A DNA stretch of 64,000 nucleotides from Magnolia sinica (lineage: Eukaryota; Streptophyta; Magnoliopsida; Magnoliales; Magnoliaceae). The first letter of the stretch is position 1. Every line of letters begins with the position of its first letter. The notes beneath the pieces were generated by a model. It did no database searches. It saw only the letters and a program-made list of their open reading frames with translations, and was not told the origin of the DNA. The stretch is taken from assembly GCF_029962835.1 (NCBI RefSeq), contig NC_080577.1, positions 28,750,501 to 28,814,500 on the forward strand, read 5' to 3'. Shown here piece after piece: positions 43,934 to 55,966 of this stretch. A program made the translations under genes and the position numbers.

Positions 43934-46900
43934 TCAATCCTGGTAAACAGGATCAGTCAGAGGCATGGACATGTCCTCTGAATCAAATTTCTCGACAAAT
44001 GGTTTCAATCTATGTCCATTGACTTTAAACTCCTTGTCATTGTCGGGATCTCTTATCTCAACGGCCCCATAAGGAAAAACAGTATCAACAATGTAAGGGC
44101 CGGTCCAACGAGATCGAAGCTTATCCGGAAAGAGATGTAATCGAGAATTGTACAAAAGGACCTTCTGACCAGGCGTGAATGATTTTCGCACAATGTGTTA
44201 GTCATGAAATGCTTTCATCTTATCCTTGTAAATTCTCGAATTATCATATGCATCATTCTGGATTTCCTCAAGTTCATTCAATTGAAGTTTGCGTAGCGAG
44301 CCAGCGTTGTCCAGATTGAAATTAAGATTTTTGATCGCCCAGTACGCTTTATGTTCCAGCTCCACAGGCAAGTGACAAGCTTTCCCATAGACAAGTCTAA
44401 AGGGAGACATTCCAATAGGGGTTTTAAAGGCAGTACGGTATGCCCATAAGGCATCGGTCAATCGGATTGACCAATCCTTACGATCAGGGTTAACCGTTTT
44501 CTCCAAAATGTGTTTAATTTTCCTATTAGAAATCTCAGCTTGCCCACTTGTCTGTGGGTGGTACGGGGTGCTCACCTTATGAGAGATACCGTATTTCTTC
44601 ATTAAGCTCTCAAATGGTTTATTACAAAAGTGTGAGCCCCCATCACTAATGATGGCTCGAGGTGTTCCGAATCGAGAAAGGATGTTTTCTTTTAGGAATT
44701 TAATGACTGTACGATGGTCATTAGTTTGACACGGAATCGCTTCAACCCATTTAGTGACATAATCCACGGCGAGCAAAATATACAGATTTCCAAACGATTG
44801 GGGGAATGGTCCCATGAAATCGATGCCCCAGCAATCAAATGCTTCAATGATAAGGATGGGATTCAAAGGCATCATATTTCGACGGGACAATGCTCCCAAT
44901 TTCTGACAACGCTCACAAGCTTTGCAAAACTCATGAGTGTCCCTAAACATAGTGGGCCAGTAAAAGCCACACTGCAGAATCTTGGCCGTGGTCTTTTTAG
45001 CAGAAAAGTGACCACCACAGGCCTGTGAGTGACAGAAGGAGATGACGCTCTGATGCTCATCGTCTGGTACACATCTTCTTAGAATTTGGTCTGGGCAATA
45101 TTTAAATAAATAAAGATCATCCCAGAAGAAGTTGCGCACCTCGGTGAAAAATTTCTTCTTATCTTGTGCAGTCCACTGTGTCGGTATGGCTCCTGTAGCA
45201 AGATAATTAGCAATATCAGCAAACCAAGGTGAGTGGGAGACTCTGAACAGTTATTCATCAGGGAACATGTCGTTGATATGGGTCGTCTCAAGGGGATCAG
45301 AGGTATTAAGGCGAGAAAGGTGATCGGCCACAACGTTTTCTACTCCCTTTTTATCTTTAATCTCCAAATCAAATTCTTGGAGTAGAAAAATCCATCGTAT
45401 CAAGCGGGGCTTAGAATCATTCTTAGAAAGAAGATACTTAAGTGCCGCATGATCTGTGTAAATAATGATCTTGGATCCAATCAAGTAGGACCTAAATTTG
45501 TCCAAGGCGAACACTACAGCTAAGAGTTCCTTTTCCGTAGTCGAGTAGTTCACCTGGGCAGAATTTAAAGTTCTACTTGTGTAATGAATGATGTATGGCC
45601 TCTTATCTTTTCTCTGACCTAGGACCGCCCCAAGAGCATAATCAGAAGCGTCGCACATAAGCTCAAAAGGAAGGCTCCAGTCGGGTGGCTGCATGATAGG
45701 TGCAGTGGTTAACGTGCCCTTAAGCTTGGTGAAAGCTTCCTGGCATTGCTCAGTCCACTCATACGGAGCATCCTTTTGAAGAAGAGTGCATAAAGGACGA
45801 GAGAGGAGACTAAAGTCCTTTATGAATCGCTTATAAAATCCTACGTGTCCTAAGAAGGATCGCACGTCTCTGATGTTCTTGGGTGGAGGTAGGTTAGAGA
45901 TAAGATCGATTTTTGCTTTATCTACCTCGATTCCCTTGGACGAGATGATATGCCCAAGGACAATTCCCTTCTGAACCATGAAATGACACTTCTCCCAATT
46001 AAGTACCAAGTTCTTTTCTTCACATCTTTTCAGCACACATTTAAGACTTTCCAAGCACTTGCTGAAAGATGGACCGTAAACAGAGAAATCATCCATGAAG
46101 ACCTCTAGATATTGCCCTACCATATCAGAAAAGATACTAAGCATACATCGTTGAAAGGTGGCATGGGCATTACATAGTCCGAATGGCATCCTTCGATAGG
46201 CAAAGGTGCCGTAGGGACATGTAAATATGGTCTTTTCCTGGTCTTCAGGGGCTATCTCTATCTGGTTGTAGCCCGAATACCCGTCAAGGAAACTGTAATA
46301 GGAATGACCAGCTAACCTTTCCAAGATTTGATCAATGAATGGTAAAGGAAAGTGGTCTTTCCTCGTGACGGTATTCAACTTCCTGTAGTCAATGCACATT
46401 CTCCAACCAGTAGTGACTCTAGTCGGCACGAGTTCATTATTAGCATTGGCTATGATGGTGATTCCGGACTTCTTAGGGACCACTTGAGTTGGGCTCACCC
46501 ATTGACTATCAGATATAGGGTATATGATACCCACGTCCAATAGTTTAAGAACCTCGGCCTTAACCACTTCCTTCATGTTTGGATTTAGTCTACGTTGTGG
46601 TTGCCAAGCGGTTTTTGCATTATCCTCAAGATATATGCGGTGAGTACAAATCAAGGGATCGATTCCCTTGAGGTCCGCTATCGTCCATCCCAGGGCTCCT
46701 TTATGCTCAATGAGAGTAGATATGAACATACTCTCCTGTTCTTTCTCCAGGTGGGCAGAGATCACCACCGGGTATGTCTCATCTTGACCTAAATAGGCAT
46801 ATTTCAAATCAGAGGGTAAAGGTTTTAGGTTAAGCTTCGGCGGCTTGAGGTTAGACAGTAGAGGCATTACATCGGTTTGTGGCAATTCTTCAAATTGTGG

Positions 46901-48142
46901 CCTCCACCGGTTAACTTCAAGTACCGGCGCAGTATCAAGCAAGGCACACGTCTCCCTAATCATGTCATCATCAAAATCATGGGAGTGGGCCAGGCACGTC
47001 TCCAGATGGTCGGAGGATAAGGTCAGCGGTGTCATATCTTCCACAAAAGAGTCAATCATGTTAATGTCGTGGAAATCGTCATCATCCTCTGAGTTGTTGC
47101 CGTTATTGAAAAAAATGCTTGACTCCAATGTCAAATTTCCAAAAGACATAGTCATGACACCATTCCTGCAATTGATAATTGCATTTGACGTGGCAAGGAA
47201 TGGGCGACCAAGAATGACGGGAATCTGAGTGCTCATGTTATTGATGGGTTCAGTGTCCAGGATGATAAAATCTACAGGGTAGTAAAATCTATCGACCTGG
47301 ACTAACACATCCTCAATTATCCCTCTTGGTACACGAACAGAGCAATCAGCAAGTTGTAGTGTGGTTAGGGTGGGTTTTAATTCACCCAAACCTAACTGTT
47401 TGTATACCGAGTAGGGAATCAGATTGACGCTCGCTCCTAAGTCAAGAAGTGCGTGATCAATTCGATGGTTCCCGATTACACATGATATGGTTGGGCTATC
47501 GGGATCCTTGAATTTCTGCGGTACGTCTTGCTTCAGGATGGCACTCACTTTCTCAATCAAGAAGATCTTCTTTTGAATAATTTTCTGTCTTTTGGTCATG
47601 CATAAGTCTTTCAGAAATTTGGCATATGAAGAAATCTGTTTCACGACATCAAGTAGAGGAATGTTGACTTTCACTTGTTTCAACACCTCTAGGATATCCT
47701 GAGAGTTAGAGAGAGGTTTTGGTGAGACCAACCGTTGGGGGAACGGAGCAACTGGCTTCTCTAGAAGTTCCGGTTCTAATTTTTGTGGGGCATCACTAGA
47801 TCCATCATTGTTGTCCTCTTCTGGTTCTTGAGGCTTTTTGGGCCTAACCGGAAGAGTTTTATCAATGATCTTTCCACTCCTAAGAGTGGTGATGGATTTA
47901 GAGTGCCCCATCTGATTTGAAGAGCTGGGATCATTAATCTCGTACTGCGGTTTAGGATTGGGGAGAGGTTGTGCAGGAAGCATCCCCTTTTCTATAACCG
48001 TCATACGAGAATCTATCTTTTGCATAAAATCTGTAATTCCCCGCATAGCTTGAGCCAGCTCTTGTATGGAATTTTGAACCGGTTCCTCTTGAGGTTTCAT
48101 TTGATTTGGATTTTGATTGAAGAAACCTAGAGGAGTAGCCGT
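43934..48142 (-). pseudogene. Athila pol: protease, reverse transcriptase, RNase H, integrase
   Basis: First open part, 949 codons (48100-45251): protease DLGAS at residue 220 with ILGRP at 296-300; reverse transcriptase about 500-730 with the catalytic VFMDDFSVYG (FMDD 668-671) and FGLCNAHATFQ, where a proline is usual instead of the His; RNase H about 800-930 with CDASD, TEKELLA, YTDHAALKYL and ADHLSR. After a TAA (45251-45253) the same frame gives integrase (45250-44201): HHCC zinc part with CKACERCQ, then D (WGIDFMGP), D (SDGGSHF) and E ([11 protein letters not shown]). A TAA at 44198-44200 separates the integrase tail (RWTGPYIVDTVFPYGAVEIR) ending at 43934. No frameshifts. Confidence 0.93.
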
Positions 48143-49342
48143 TTATCCGTTCCTCCAACTAAAGTTTGGATGATTTTTCCAGCCAGGATTGTACATATTG
48201 GAGTTAGGTCCAGTAAAAGGTCTTTGATAGTTGTTTACGGCATTAGCTTGTTCGTTCAACACTCCTCGAAAGGTGGGTATTGTAGGACAGTTTTCAGTTG
48301 TGTGAATGTTGCAATCACAGATGCCGCAAACAATTTCATTGACCTTATCCTTCTTTCCTTCCATGGCCTCAACTTTCCTTATGAGCGTAGTCACTTTACA
48401 CTTGAGATCATCTTCTTCTTTCAAGAGATATAATCCACCTTTCTCCTTTAATTGAGTCGGCCTGGACGTGGTTTTCACCATTGGGTAATAGTCCCATGAT
48501 TGTGTTTTTTCAGCAAGACTATCGAGGTAATCCCATACCTCATCAACATCTTTATTAATGAACTCTCCATTACACATTGTCTCGACCATTTGGCGCATGG
48601 AAGATGTCAGTCCATCATAGAAAAAATTTGTAATGCGCCACGTTTCAAATCCGTGTTGTGGGCATGAACTGACCAAATCTTTGAATCTTTCCCAACATTG
48701 GAAGAATGTTTCATCTTCCTTTTGGGCAAAGTTCATGATTGCTTTTCTGAGGGTAATCGTTTTATGATGTGGGAAGAATTTTTTTATGAATTCCCTCTGC
48801 ATGTCGTTTCATGTGCCAATGGATCTAGGACGCAGTGAATGTAACCACGTCTTAGCTTTCTCTTTTAAGGAAAAAGGAAAGAGTTTCAGCCTAATTGTAT
48901 CCTCAGATACATTAGGAAAACATAATATAGCCATAATCTCATCGAACTCTTTCAAGTGTAAATATGGACTTTCTGATTCAAGTCCATTGAATTTGGGAAG
49001 GAGTTGAATAACTCCTGGCTTGATGTCCATTTGTCCTGTATTTTCAGGAAAAATCATGCATGAGGGCGTACTTACTCCCGCCGGTTGTAGATAATCTCGT
49101 AAAGTACGAGGCGGGGGTGCCTGTTGCACCTCATTTTCATCTTGGGTATCCTCCACCCTAGGTGGAAGTAGAGGAGGTTGGTCTTCAGCCATAACTTCAG
49201 TTAACTCAGGGAATTTCGAGCGGTGTCTAGTCCTGCGATGGATAGTCAACCCCTCAACCAATCCTCCTTCAGTCAAGAGACGTCGAGTGTTGTCACGGGC
49301 CCACTTGGGCATGAAACACTCGCAGCCCGCAATCAACTTCAA
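48143..49342 (-). pseudogene. Athila gag with one internal stop
   Basis: Starts MKLIAGCECFMPKWARDNTR. The Athila gag signature TLRDYLQPAGVSTPSCMIFP is near residue 80-100; the capsid-like gag domain follows (LLPKFNGLESESPYLHLKEF onward, about 115-320). A TGA at 48809-48811 replaces the usual Trp in the segment ending SIGT before MQREFIKKFFPHH. The zinc knuckle is CGICDCNIHTTENC (about 48290-48335). A second stop (TAA, 48143-48145) closes the frame before pol. All pieces are in one frame. Confidence 0.92.
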
Positions 49343-50093
49343 AGCCTAATCCTAAGAAAGGAAAAGAAAATCTAAAAAGAAAGAGAGATGGAGAGTTGGA
49401 AAGAGATTACCAAATTAAAGCCCCTAAGTTAAGGACCTGCAAAATAAAAACAAAATAAGTTAGATTCTAAAAGAAGAGGATCAATCCTTTAAAAGAAAGG
49501 TAGCAGTAAACTGATTTCTAAAAGAAAGTGGAAACTTCTAAAATAAATTAGGAAAGTCCTAAACTAGAAAGTAAATTACTAAAAGAGAACTGAAAAATAG
49601 AAAGTAGGGAAGGAGCTTACCGAATTAGAAACTTCTATCTTAAAGGCCTACAAAATAGGAAGGTTAGTTTCTAAACAAAAATTCTAAAAATAAATTAGGA
49701 AACAAATTAGATTCTAAGAGAGTTAGAATTAGAAAGTTACTAGAGAACAAGAATAGAAGGTTAATCTCTAAAAAAGGAAATAACTAACCTAGTTTCTAAA
49801 AACAAAAGAGGAAAGTTTCTAAAAATAAACTATTTCCTACAAACAGAGAAATACTAGAGTTAGAAAATTTCTAAGATTTAAACCTTAATTCTAAAAAACA
49901 GAAAAAGTAGAGAAATTAGGAAGGAATTACCAATTTAAGAACTTATGTCAGGATCCTACAAAACAGGAAAACAGGTTAAGTTCTAAGAACAATAGAATAA
50001 AATAAAATAAAAAACTTTTATCCTAAAGTAAGTAAAATCTTAATCCTAACCTAATTCTAAAACTAATTAATTTCAGAAAAACGTAACTTTCAG
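49343..50093 (-). other. Athila 5' leader
   Basis: A-rich on the plus strand with many short reiterations of TTCTAAAA and GAAAGT-like words. No coding frame. This is the untranslated region between primer site and gag. Confidence 0.7.
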
Positions 50094-50111
50094 TCCCCAG
50101 CAATGGCGCCA
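50094..50111 (-). promoter_or_regulatory. Primer-binding site of the Athila element
   Basis: TGGCGCCATTGCTGGGGA, six bases inside the 5' LTR. Athila and Tat elements characteristically have TGGCGCCGTTGCCGGGGA-like primer sites (commonly assigned to tRNA-Asp), from which this differs at two positions. Confidence 0.85.
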
Positions 50112-50117
50112 AAAACT

Positions 50118-52273
50118 TGTTCACTCCCCAAGTATAGGGTTGTGATGTAGTAATAAACTCGGTAAGACCGAGGTCGAATCCACAGGGACTGATACCTATA
50201 CGTTATCTGTAACCAAGTAGAACTAGAACTAGACTAAGATGTGATCTAAACCAAATAGAGTTTAAGGAATAATTGTGGAATAATTATCTAAAACTTTAAG
50301 GAATTCAGAGGAAGGAAACTAGGGATTCAGAGGATCCACTTGTAGGGATCAGGGAGATCTTATGCCTGCATTAAGATTCATGGAAATCAAACTGAACCTA
50401 CTTGATTTAGTCTTCATGTGATGAAAGGAATATGAATCAGAATGGATTCTATCATCAAACCATGCCCAGGAGACAGAGCAAACAATAAAATTAAACCAAT
50501 TACCAACCAATCAGATGATTGTGAAGGTTAGGAAGGATACCGCCATCCAGCTATGCTTAGGAGATGATGGCGAACAACAGGGCTTCCTGACGTCACAATC
50601 AAAATACGGAAAAGGAAATACTCAAAGCCATTGCAAACCCATTGTAATGTCAGTCACAACAGGCCATTAAAGACTACAAATATTCTCATAATTAAATCAA
50701 AATTCAATTCAGTCTAAATAAAAGGCATAATAACAGTCTCTCATCACGCTACAGGCTTCACCTCTTAGCCCTAGCTAAGAGGTTCAGCCAGACATGAATG
50801 GCTTGAACTCAAAGCAAATAAAAAGAAAAAAGAAAATGAAAAATAAAAGAAAAATAAGAAAAACTTCTTTTCTTTTCTCTCTCTCTCGTTTTCAGCAGAA
50901 AGCCAAGCTCCCTGTCTTCTCCTTGTGCAGCCGTCCAAGTCGTAGCTGCTCCTGTCGTTCAAGTCCTCAGCTTTTCCTCTGCCTTTCCAACCACGCCCGC
51001 TCCAGCAGCCGATCCGTTTTCCTTCCCACGTTCAAAACCTTCTCCACCACCCAACCGAGAGCCACTGATCTCCCTCCTTATAGAGCTGTCCTCCAAGAGC
51101 TGCTGTAGAGTCCCACCAGAAAAAGGTTGCGGAAACAGTCCTTACGCAGCCAGGAACGCACGTCCCTGTTTTTCGTAGCAAAACAGCCTCCGTTTGATTT
51201 GATTTTGCGGTGCGAAATCAACATATTTGTTGATTCTGACACCTTAGCTAGAGCTATGACCATCTGTTGAAGCATGTGGATGGTCTGGATAATCAATCCG
51301 ACGGTGATCAGGAGCGTCCGAGCGCTGTACTGCTGGTGGGGCCCACTTCACTGCTGGTTCGAGGAATCCACGACGTCCACTGTATTCTACTCACAAAACC
51401 GTTCGGGTATGGTCGGTTTTGGATCGACGCTGAAGCGGCCCACCTGATTTTCCATATCACCGTTCAACCTGCGTTTGAACAGTATTATCCTATGTATGCA
51501 AGCATCGATTTGGAAAAGCCTCATGTGTACGGTCGGTTTGACCTTCTGAAACAAATGGACGGTCCGGATGAGGCTTATCTGCGATGATGATGGCCCACCT
51601 GAAGTCACCCGTAACTCCCTGTTGCGAACAAAGACGGTGATTTCCGTTTTCTTTTGAATAAGGTCGGTCAAAACCGACTTTGACCACTCTTGTTGGTCCG
51701 GTGCACAGCGGGTGTACACTGGCTGTGCACATTCGCCTCTTGAAGTGGGGTCTACCTTGATGTTTGTGGGAAATCGGATCCACTCGTCCCTTTTCTCATC
51801 TCATTTAATGGATAGAGTCCAAGTTTGAAGCATATCTGAATATCAGGTGGGCCTCAGATCAGTAATTCATGGGCTGATCTGACCATTGGACCACTTCCAT
51901 AGCAATCCAATGGATGAAATTTTATGTGTACGGTTCATTTATGGTCCTCAGGCCACATATGGAGTTTCGAACTGATCGGATGGTGGGAACCCTATGATCT
52001 TGCATTCTGGACACTTTTCAAGCCACTTGAGCTTCAATTCCTCGATTTTCTTGGATCCCTAGCATGCACATCCGTCGATCTTGGTCTCCTGGGGTCTGTC
52101 CCTTGCCTTGGTTAATTCCGAACGTTAATTCCATGCTTTTATCATCCTGATCCAGTCCCAGCTTGTAATTCCACCTTGCAACAGAAACATGATTAAAATG
52201 AGCTATTAAACGGTGCCATGTTCATAAATCTAGGCAACAACTGGGTCTGATATGCAATATTTGACCCTCAACA
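50118..52273 (-). repeat. 5' LTR of the Athila element
   Basis: 2156 bp, partner of 40413-42581. Counterpart of the TATA-like site lies at about 51075-51087. High identity between LTRs means a fairly recent insertion compared with the copia host. Confidence 0.95.
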
Positions 52274-52278
52274 CTATG

Positions 52279-52713
52279 CTCGAGTATGCCGCTATCGCAA
52301 ATCTAAAAAAGAGGCAAGTGCAGTAGAAAAAGGCGATATCGTGGCTATGATAACTGAGGTGAATACCATCCAAGGCAAAGTTCCAAGTTGGTGGTATGAT
52401 ACTACCGCTACTGTACATGTGTGCTACGACAAATCAGCCTTCAAAACCTATGAGGAATTGACCGATGGTCAAGAAGTCCAAATGGGTAATGAAGTCCGAT
52501 CGAAGGTCGTCGACAAAGGAATTGTCAAACTGATATTCACCTCTGGAAAGAAAGTGATTCTAACTAATGCACTGCACGTCCCAGATATGAGGCGAAACTT
52601 AGTTTCTGGAGATCTTCTGGAAAAACCAGGCATACGGGTGGTGTATGAGTCAGGTAAACTGATTCTGTCCAAAAAATGAGAATTTTGTCAGAAAGGGATA
52701 TGCTTGTAATGGA
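52279..52713 (+). pseudogene. Copia gag end and aspartic protease
   Basis: The frame begins with the last part of the zinc knuckle (ARVC), then a Lys-rich linker and the protease WWYDTTATVHVCYDKSAFKT. The family active site is D-S/T-G-A; here it is D-T-T-A, so the essential glycine is lost. The C-terminal strand ILTNALHVPDMRRNLVSG is normal for copia. At about 52672, in a run of six A, the frame shifts by one and continues as NENFVRKGYACNGMIKF. Confidence 0.88.
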
Positions 52714-53752
52714 ATGATTAAGTTTTCTCTGAATGAAAGTAGCACTTCTGCGTATATGGTTGAATTCGCTGGACTGTGGCATGATAGACTAGTACATATA
52801 GGGTATAGTACCTTGAAGTTCATGGCTAAGAATGGTTTAATCTCATACACAGATAATGAAACCGGAAAATGTGAAGTGTGCATGAGATCCAAAATGACAA
52901 AGAAACATTTTCCAAGTATTGAAAGATCGTTTCAAGTATTGGATCTTGTGCACAGTGATATCTGTGAGTTAAACGACATTCTTACTCGTGGAGGTAAACG
53001 GTACTTCATAATCTTTATAAATGATTGCTCTAGGTACGTGTATGTGTACCTATTAAAGAGCAAAGATAAAGCATTAAACATGTTTAAAATATATAAAGCA
53101 GAAGTAGAGAATCAACTAAATAAGAAAATGAAAATTGTCCGTAGCGATAGAGGAGGAGAATACTTCTCCAATGAATTCGATAACTTCTGTGAAGAATATG
53201 GACTGATACATCAATGTACAGCGCCATACACACCTCAACAAAACGGAATAGCTGAAAGGAAGAATAGAACCTTAGTAGAAATGGTCAACTCAATGCTGAT
53301 AAGAGCAAAGTTGTCACAAGTCTATGGGGAGAGGCACTGCTTGCAGCATGACATATAATAAACAGAATTTCATCTAAAAAAATTATAAAATATCTCCATA
53401 TGAAATGTGGAGAGGTAGAAAACCTAACCTAGGATATCTAAAAGTGTGGGGGTGTCTTCCATATTGCAAAACCTCTGATCCAAAAAGAATTAAGTTAGAA
53501 CCAAGAACTATTAAGTGCGCCTTCGTAGGGTATGCACAATATAGTAAAGCTTATAGGCTTCTAGACATAGAGTCTAATACAATAATAGAATTAAGAGATG
53601 TTGAGTTCTTTGAGAACTCACTATCCTTGGAATCAAAGGATAATGAAATCCAAACTCCTAATAGAGAACCAGAAAGCACAGCTCCACAGATAGTGGAAGC
53701 TCCTATTGAGCCTCGTAAGAGTCAATGGACAAGAATAGAAAAGAGTCTATGA
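52714..53752 (+). pseudogene. Copia integrase, frame-broken
   Basis: GAG-pre-integrase HDRLVHIGYSTLKFM and the zinc part CEVCMRSKMTKKHF lead into the catalytic core: D in LVHSDICEL, D in RSDRGGEYFSNEF and E in NGIAERKNRTL, so the DDE triad is complete. A frameshift near 53325, a stop in place of Cys before HIINRI and another shift near 53390 interrupt the core end. From 53400 the frame EMWRGRKPNLGYLKVWGCLP runs to the C-terminal domain (FVGYAQYSKAYRLLD, VEFFENSL). It links the protease to the reverse transcriptase of the same element. Confidence 0.88.
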
Positions 53753-55422
53753 GATGACTATATAGACTCATAACGTGTCATTTTCCATCTTATAGAAGGA
53801 GATAGAGAAAATGTTATAAGAAAAATACCTATAGTAATGACTATAGAAGATGATCCTAAAACATATAAAGAGGTCATATCCTCTAGAGACTCAACTTTCT
53901 GGAAAGAAGCTATAAACGATGAAATGGAATCTATACTATCAAATCAAACATGGGAACTAGTTAACTTACCTCCAGGTTTTAAACCCATAGGTTGTAAGTG
54001 GGTATTTAGGAAGAAATACCACACTGATGAGACTATCCAAACCTTTAAAGCTCGACTAGTATCTAAGAGTTTTAGACAAAAAAATGGATAGATTACTTTG
54101 ACACATACTCTCCTGTAGCTAGGATAACATCCATTAGGATATTATTTGCGCTAGCTTCCATATATCATCGTTACATCCACCAAATGGATGTAAAGACCAT
54201 ATTCCTGAATGGTGACCCCATCGAGGAGGTATATATGAAACAACCTGAAGGATTCGTTCTACCAGGAAATGAAAACAAAGTATGTAGATTAGTCAAATCA
54301 TTGTATGGATTAAAATAAGCACCAAAACAATGGCATGAGAAGTTTGATTCCAAAAGACTATCTCATGGTTTCATGCATAATGTAGCTGATAAATGCATAT
54401 ATTCTAAAGTAGATGGTAGTTACATCATTATTATTTATTTGTATGTTAATGACATGTTAATAATAAGTAATAAAATGAAAGGTGTGACTAAAACAAAGAG
54501 GTTTCTATCTTCCGTATTTAAAATAAAGGATCTTGGACAAGTTGATACCATTCTTGGTATCAAAGTTAAAAAACATTGTGGGGGTTATGCTTTGTGTCAA
54601 TCTCATTATATTGAGAAGATACTAAACAAGTTTAACCATCTAAATATAAAGGAAGCAAAAACTCCATTTGATCCAAGTATCAAACTAAAAGAAAATACTG
54701 GAAGAATAGTTGCACAATTAGAATATGCGAGTGCTATAGGGAGTCTTATATATGCTATGCAATGCACTAGACCTGATATCGCATATGCTGTAAGTAAACT
54801 TAGTAGGTTTACTAGTAACCCCAGTACTAAACACTGGAATGCAATAAGTAGAGTCCTTGGTTACTTAAAAGCAACCAAAGACTTAGGACTATTTTATTCA
54901 GAGTTTCCTGCCGTATTAGAAGGATATACCGATGTGAGCTGGATATTGAGTGCAGGGGACAACAAGTCTATTACAAGGTGGATATTCACTTTAGGAGGTG
55001 CAGCTGTATCTTGGGGATCCAAGAAACAGATTTGCATAACGCATTCGACTATGGAGTCTGAATTTATAGCCCTGACTGCAACAGGCAAAGAAGCTGAGTG
55101 GTTAAGGGATCTTCTATTAGAATTTTTTTTCTATGTAAAGCCTATATCGGTTGTGTCACTACATTGTGATAGTGAAGCCACATTAGCTAGAGCCTATAGC
55201 GGCACTTATAATGATAAGTCTAGACATATTAGTCTTCGACATGATTATGTCAGACAATTAATTCGAGATGGAATCATTGCTATTTCTTATGTGAAATCAA
55301 GCAATAACCTGGCAGATCCTTTCACTAAACCTCTACCGAGAGAGGTAGTAAAGGCTACATCTAGAGGGATGGGGTTGAAACTCTTCAACCAAAGTTCCAC
55401 CAGTGATGATAACCTAACCTAA
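53753..55422 (+). pseudogene. Copia reverse transcriptase and RNase H, catalytic residue lost
   Basis: Reverse transcriptase starts DDPKTYKEVISSRDSTFWKE, with NLPPGFKPIGCKWVFRKKY and, after a frameshift near 54085, YFDTYSPVARITSIR and HQMDVKTIFLNG. LYGLK is followed by TAA (54316-54318) where glutamine is usual. The last 349 codons are open (54373-55422): the polymerase motif reads [10 protein letters not shown] in place of YVDD, removing a catalytic aspartate. RNase H shows [35 protein letters not shown] and [14 protein letters not shown], ending [13 protein letters not shown]. Confidence 0.9.
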
Positions 55423-55966
55423 AGTAAAAAAATCTCTAATTTTGGGTTTAATGGGTAAGAACAAGTCATTGATATGTGAAAAGTTTTCAGCACTAAATTA
55501 TAAAACCTCATCCATAATAGATAAGTGCTGAGCGTTACGATAGATGGTTGAGTCTTAGAACTCTTAATGAAATCCTGTTTATAAGGACAAGTATCTTATA
55601 GTAACGGAGACACTGGAAGGATTTCACCTATATGAACGTAGAGATTGTGTCATCTCTCATGAGAGTTAGGAGTTTTCTCTTGGGATCATTCACGAATTAG
55701 GATAAGCATATGGCCATTAGTTGTGCTGAACAAGATTGTGGGAACTCTAATAAACACATAGCGAATATGTGTGTGGTATTTCCAATTTTGTTACCTAGGA
55801 ATAACTGGTTCAAAGTTGCAGCTACCAGTCATTTTGACAGAGTTTTGAAATACTTACACTAAGGAAAGATTAAAATCAAAAGATATCTTTCTTTATGCAT
55901 ATAAGTTAATTATTCTGGCAGTATTGTTTGACCGAGAAAATATTTTTATAAAATCAAGTGGGGGAT
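55423..55966 (+). other. Copia 3' untranslated region and polypurine tract
   Basis: Non-coding between the pol stop and the right LTR. AAGTGGGGGAT (55956-55966) directly before TGTTGC is the polypurine tract for plus-strand priming. Confidence 0.85.

Larger units (their letters stand above)
40413..52273 (-). mobile_element. Athila-type Ty3/gypsy retrotransposon, 11.86 kb, nearly complete
   Basis: Two LTRs of 2169 and 2156 bp (40413-42581 and 50118-52273) begin TGTTCACTCC and end CCCTCAACA. Target duplication CTATG (40408-40412 and 52274-52278) is exact. On the minus strand: 5' LTR, primer-binding site, leader, gag-pol, a non-coding spacer and a polypurine tract before the 3' LTR. Gag type, the DLGAS protease and a GGCGCC primer site are those of Athila. 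The env-like frame of some Athila elements is absent; its place (42597-43933) is non-coding. Gag-pol is one frame with four stops and no frameshift. Confidence 0.95.
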
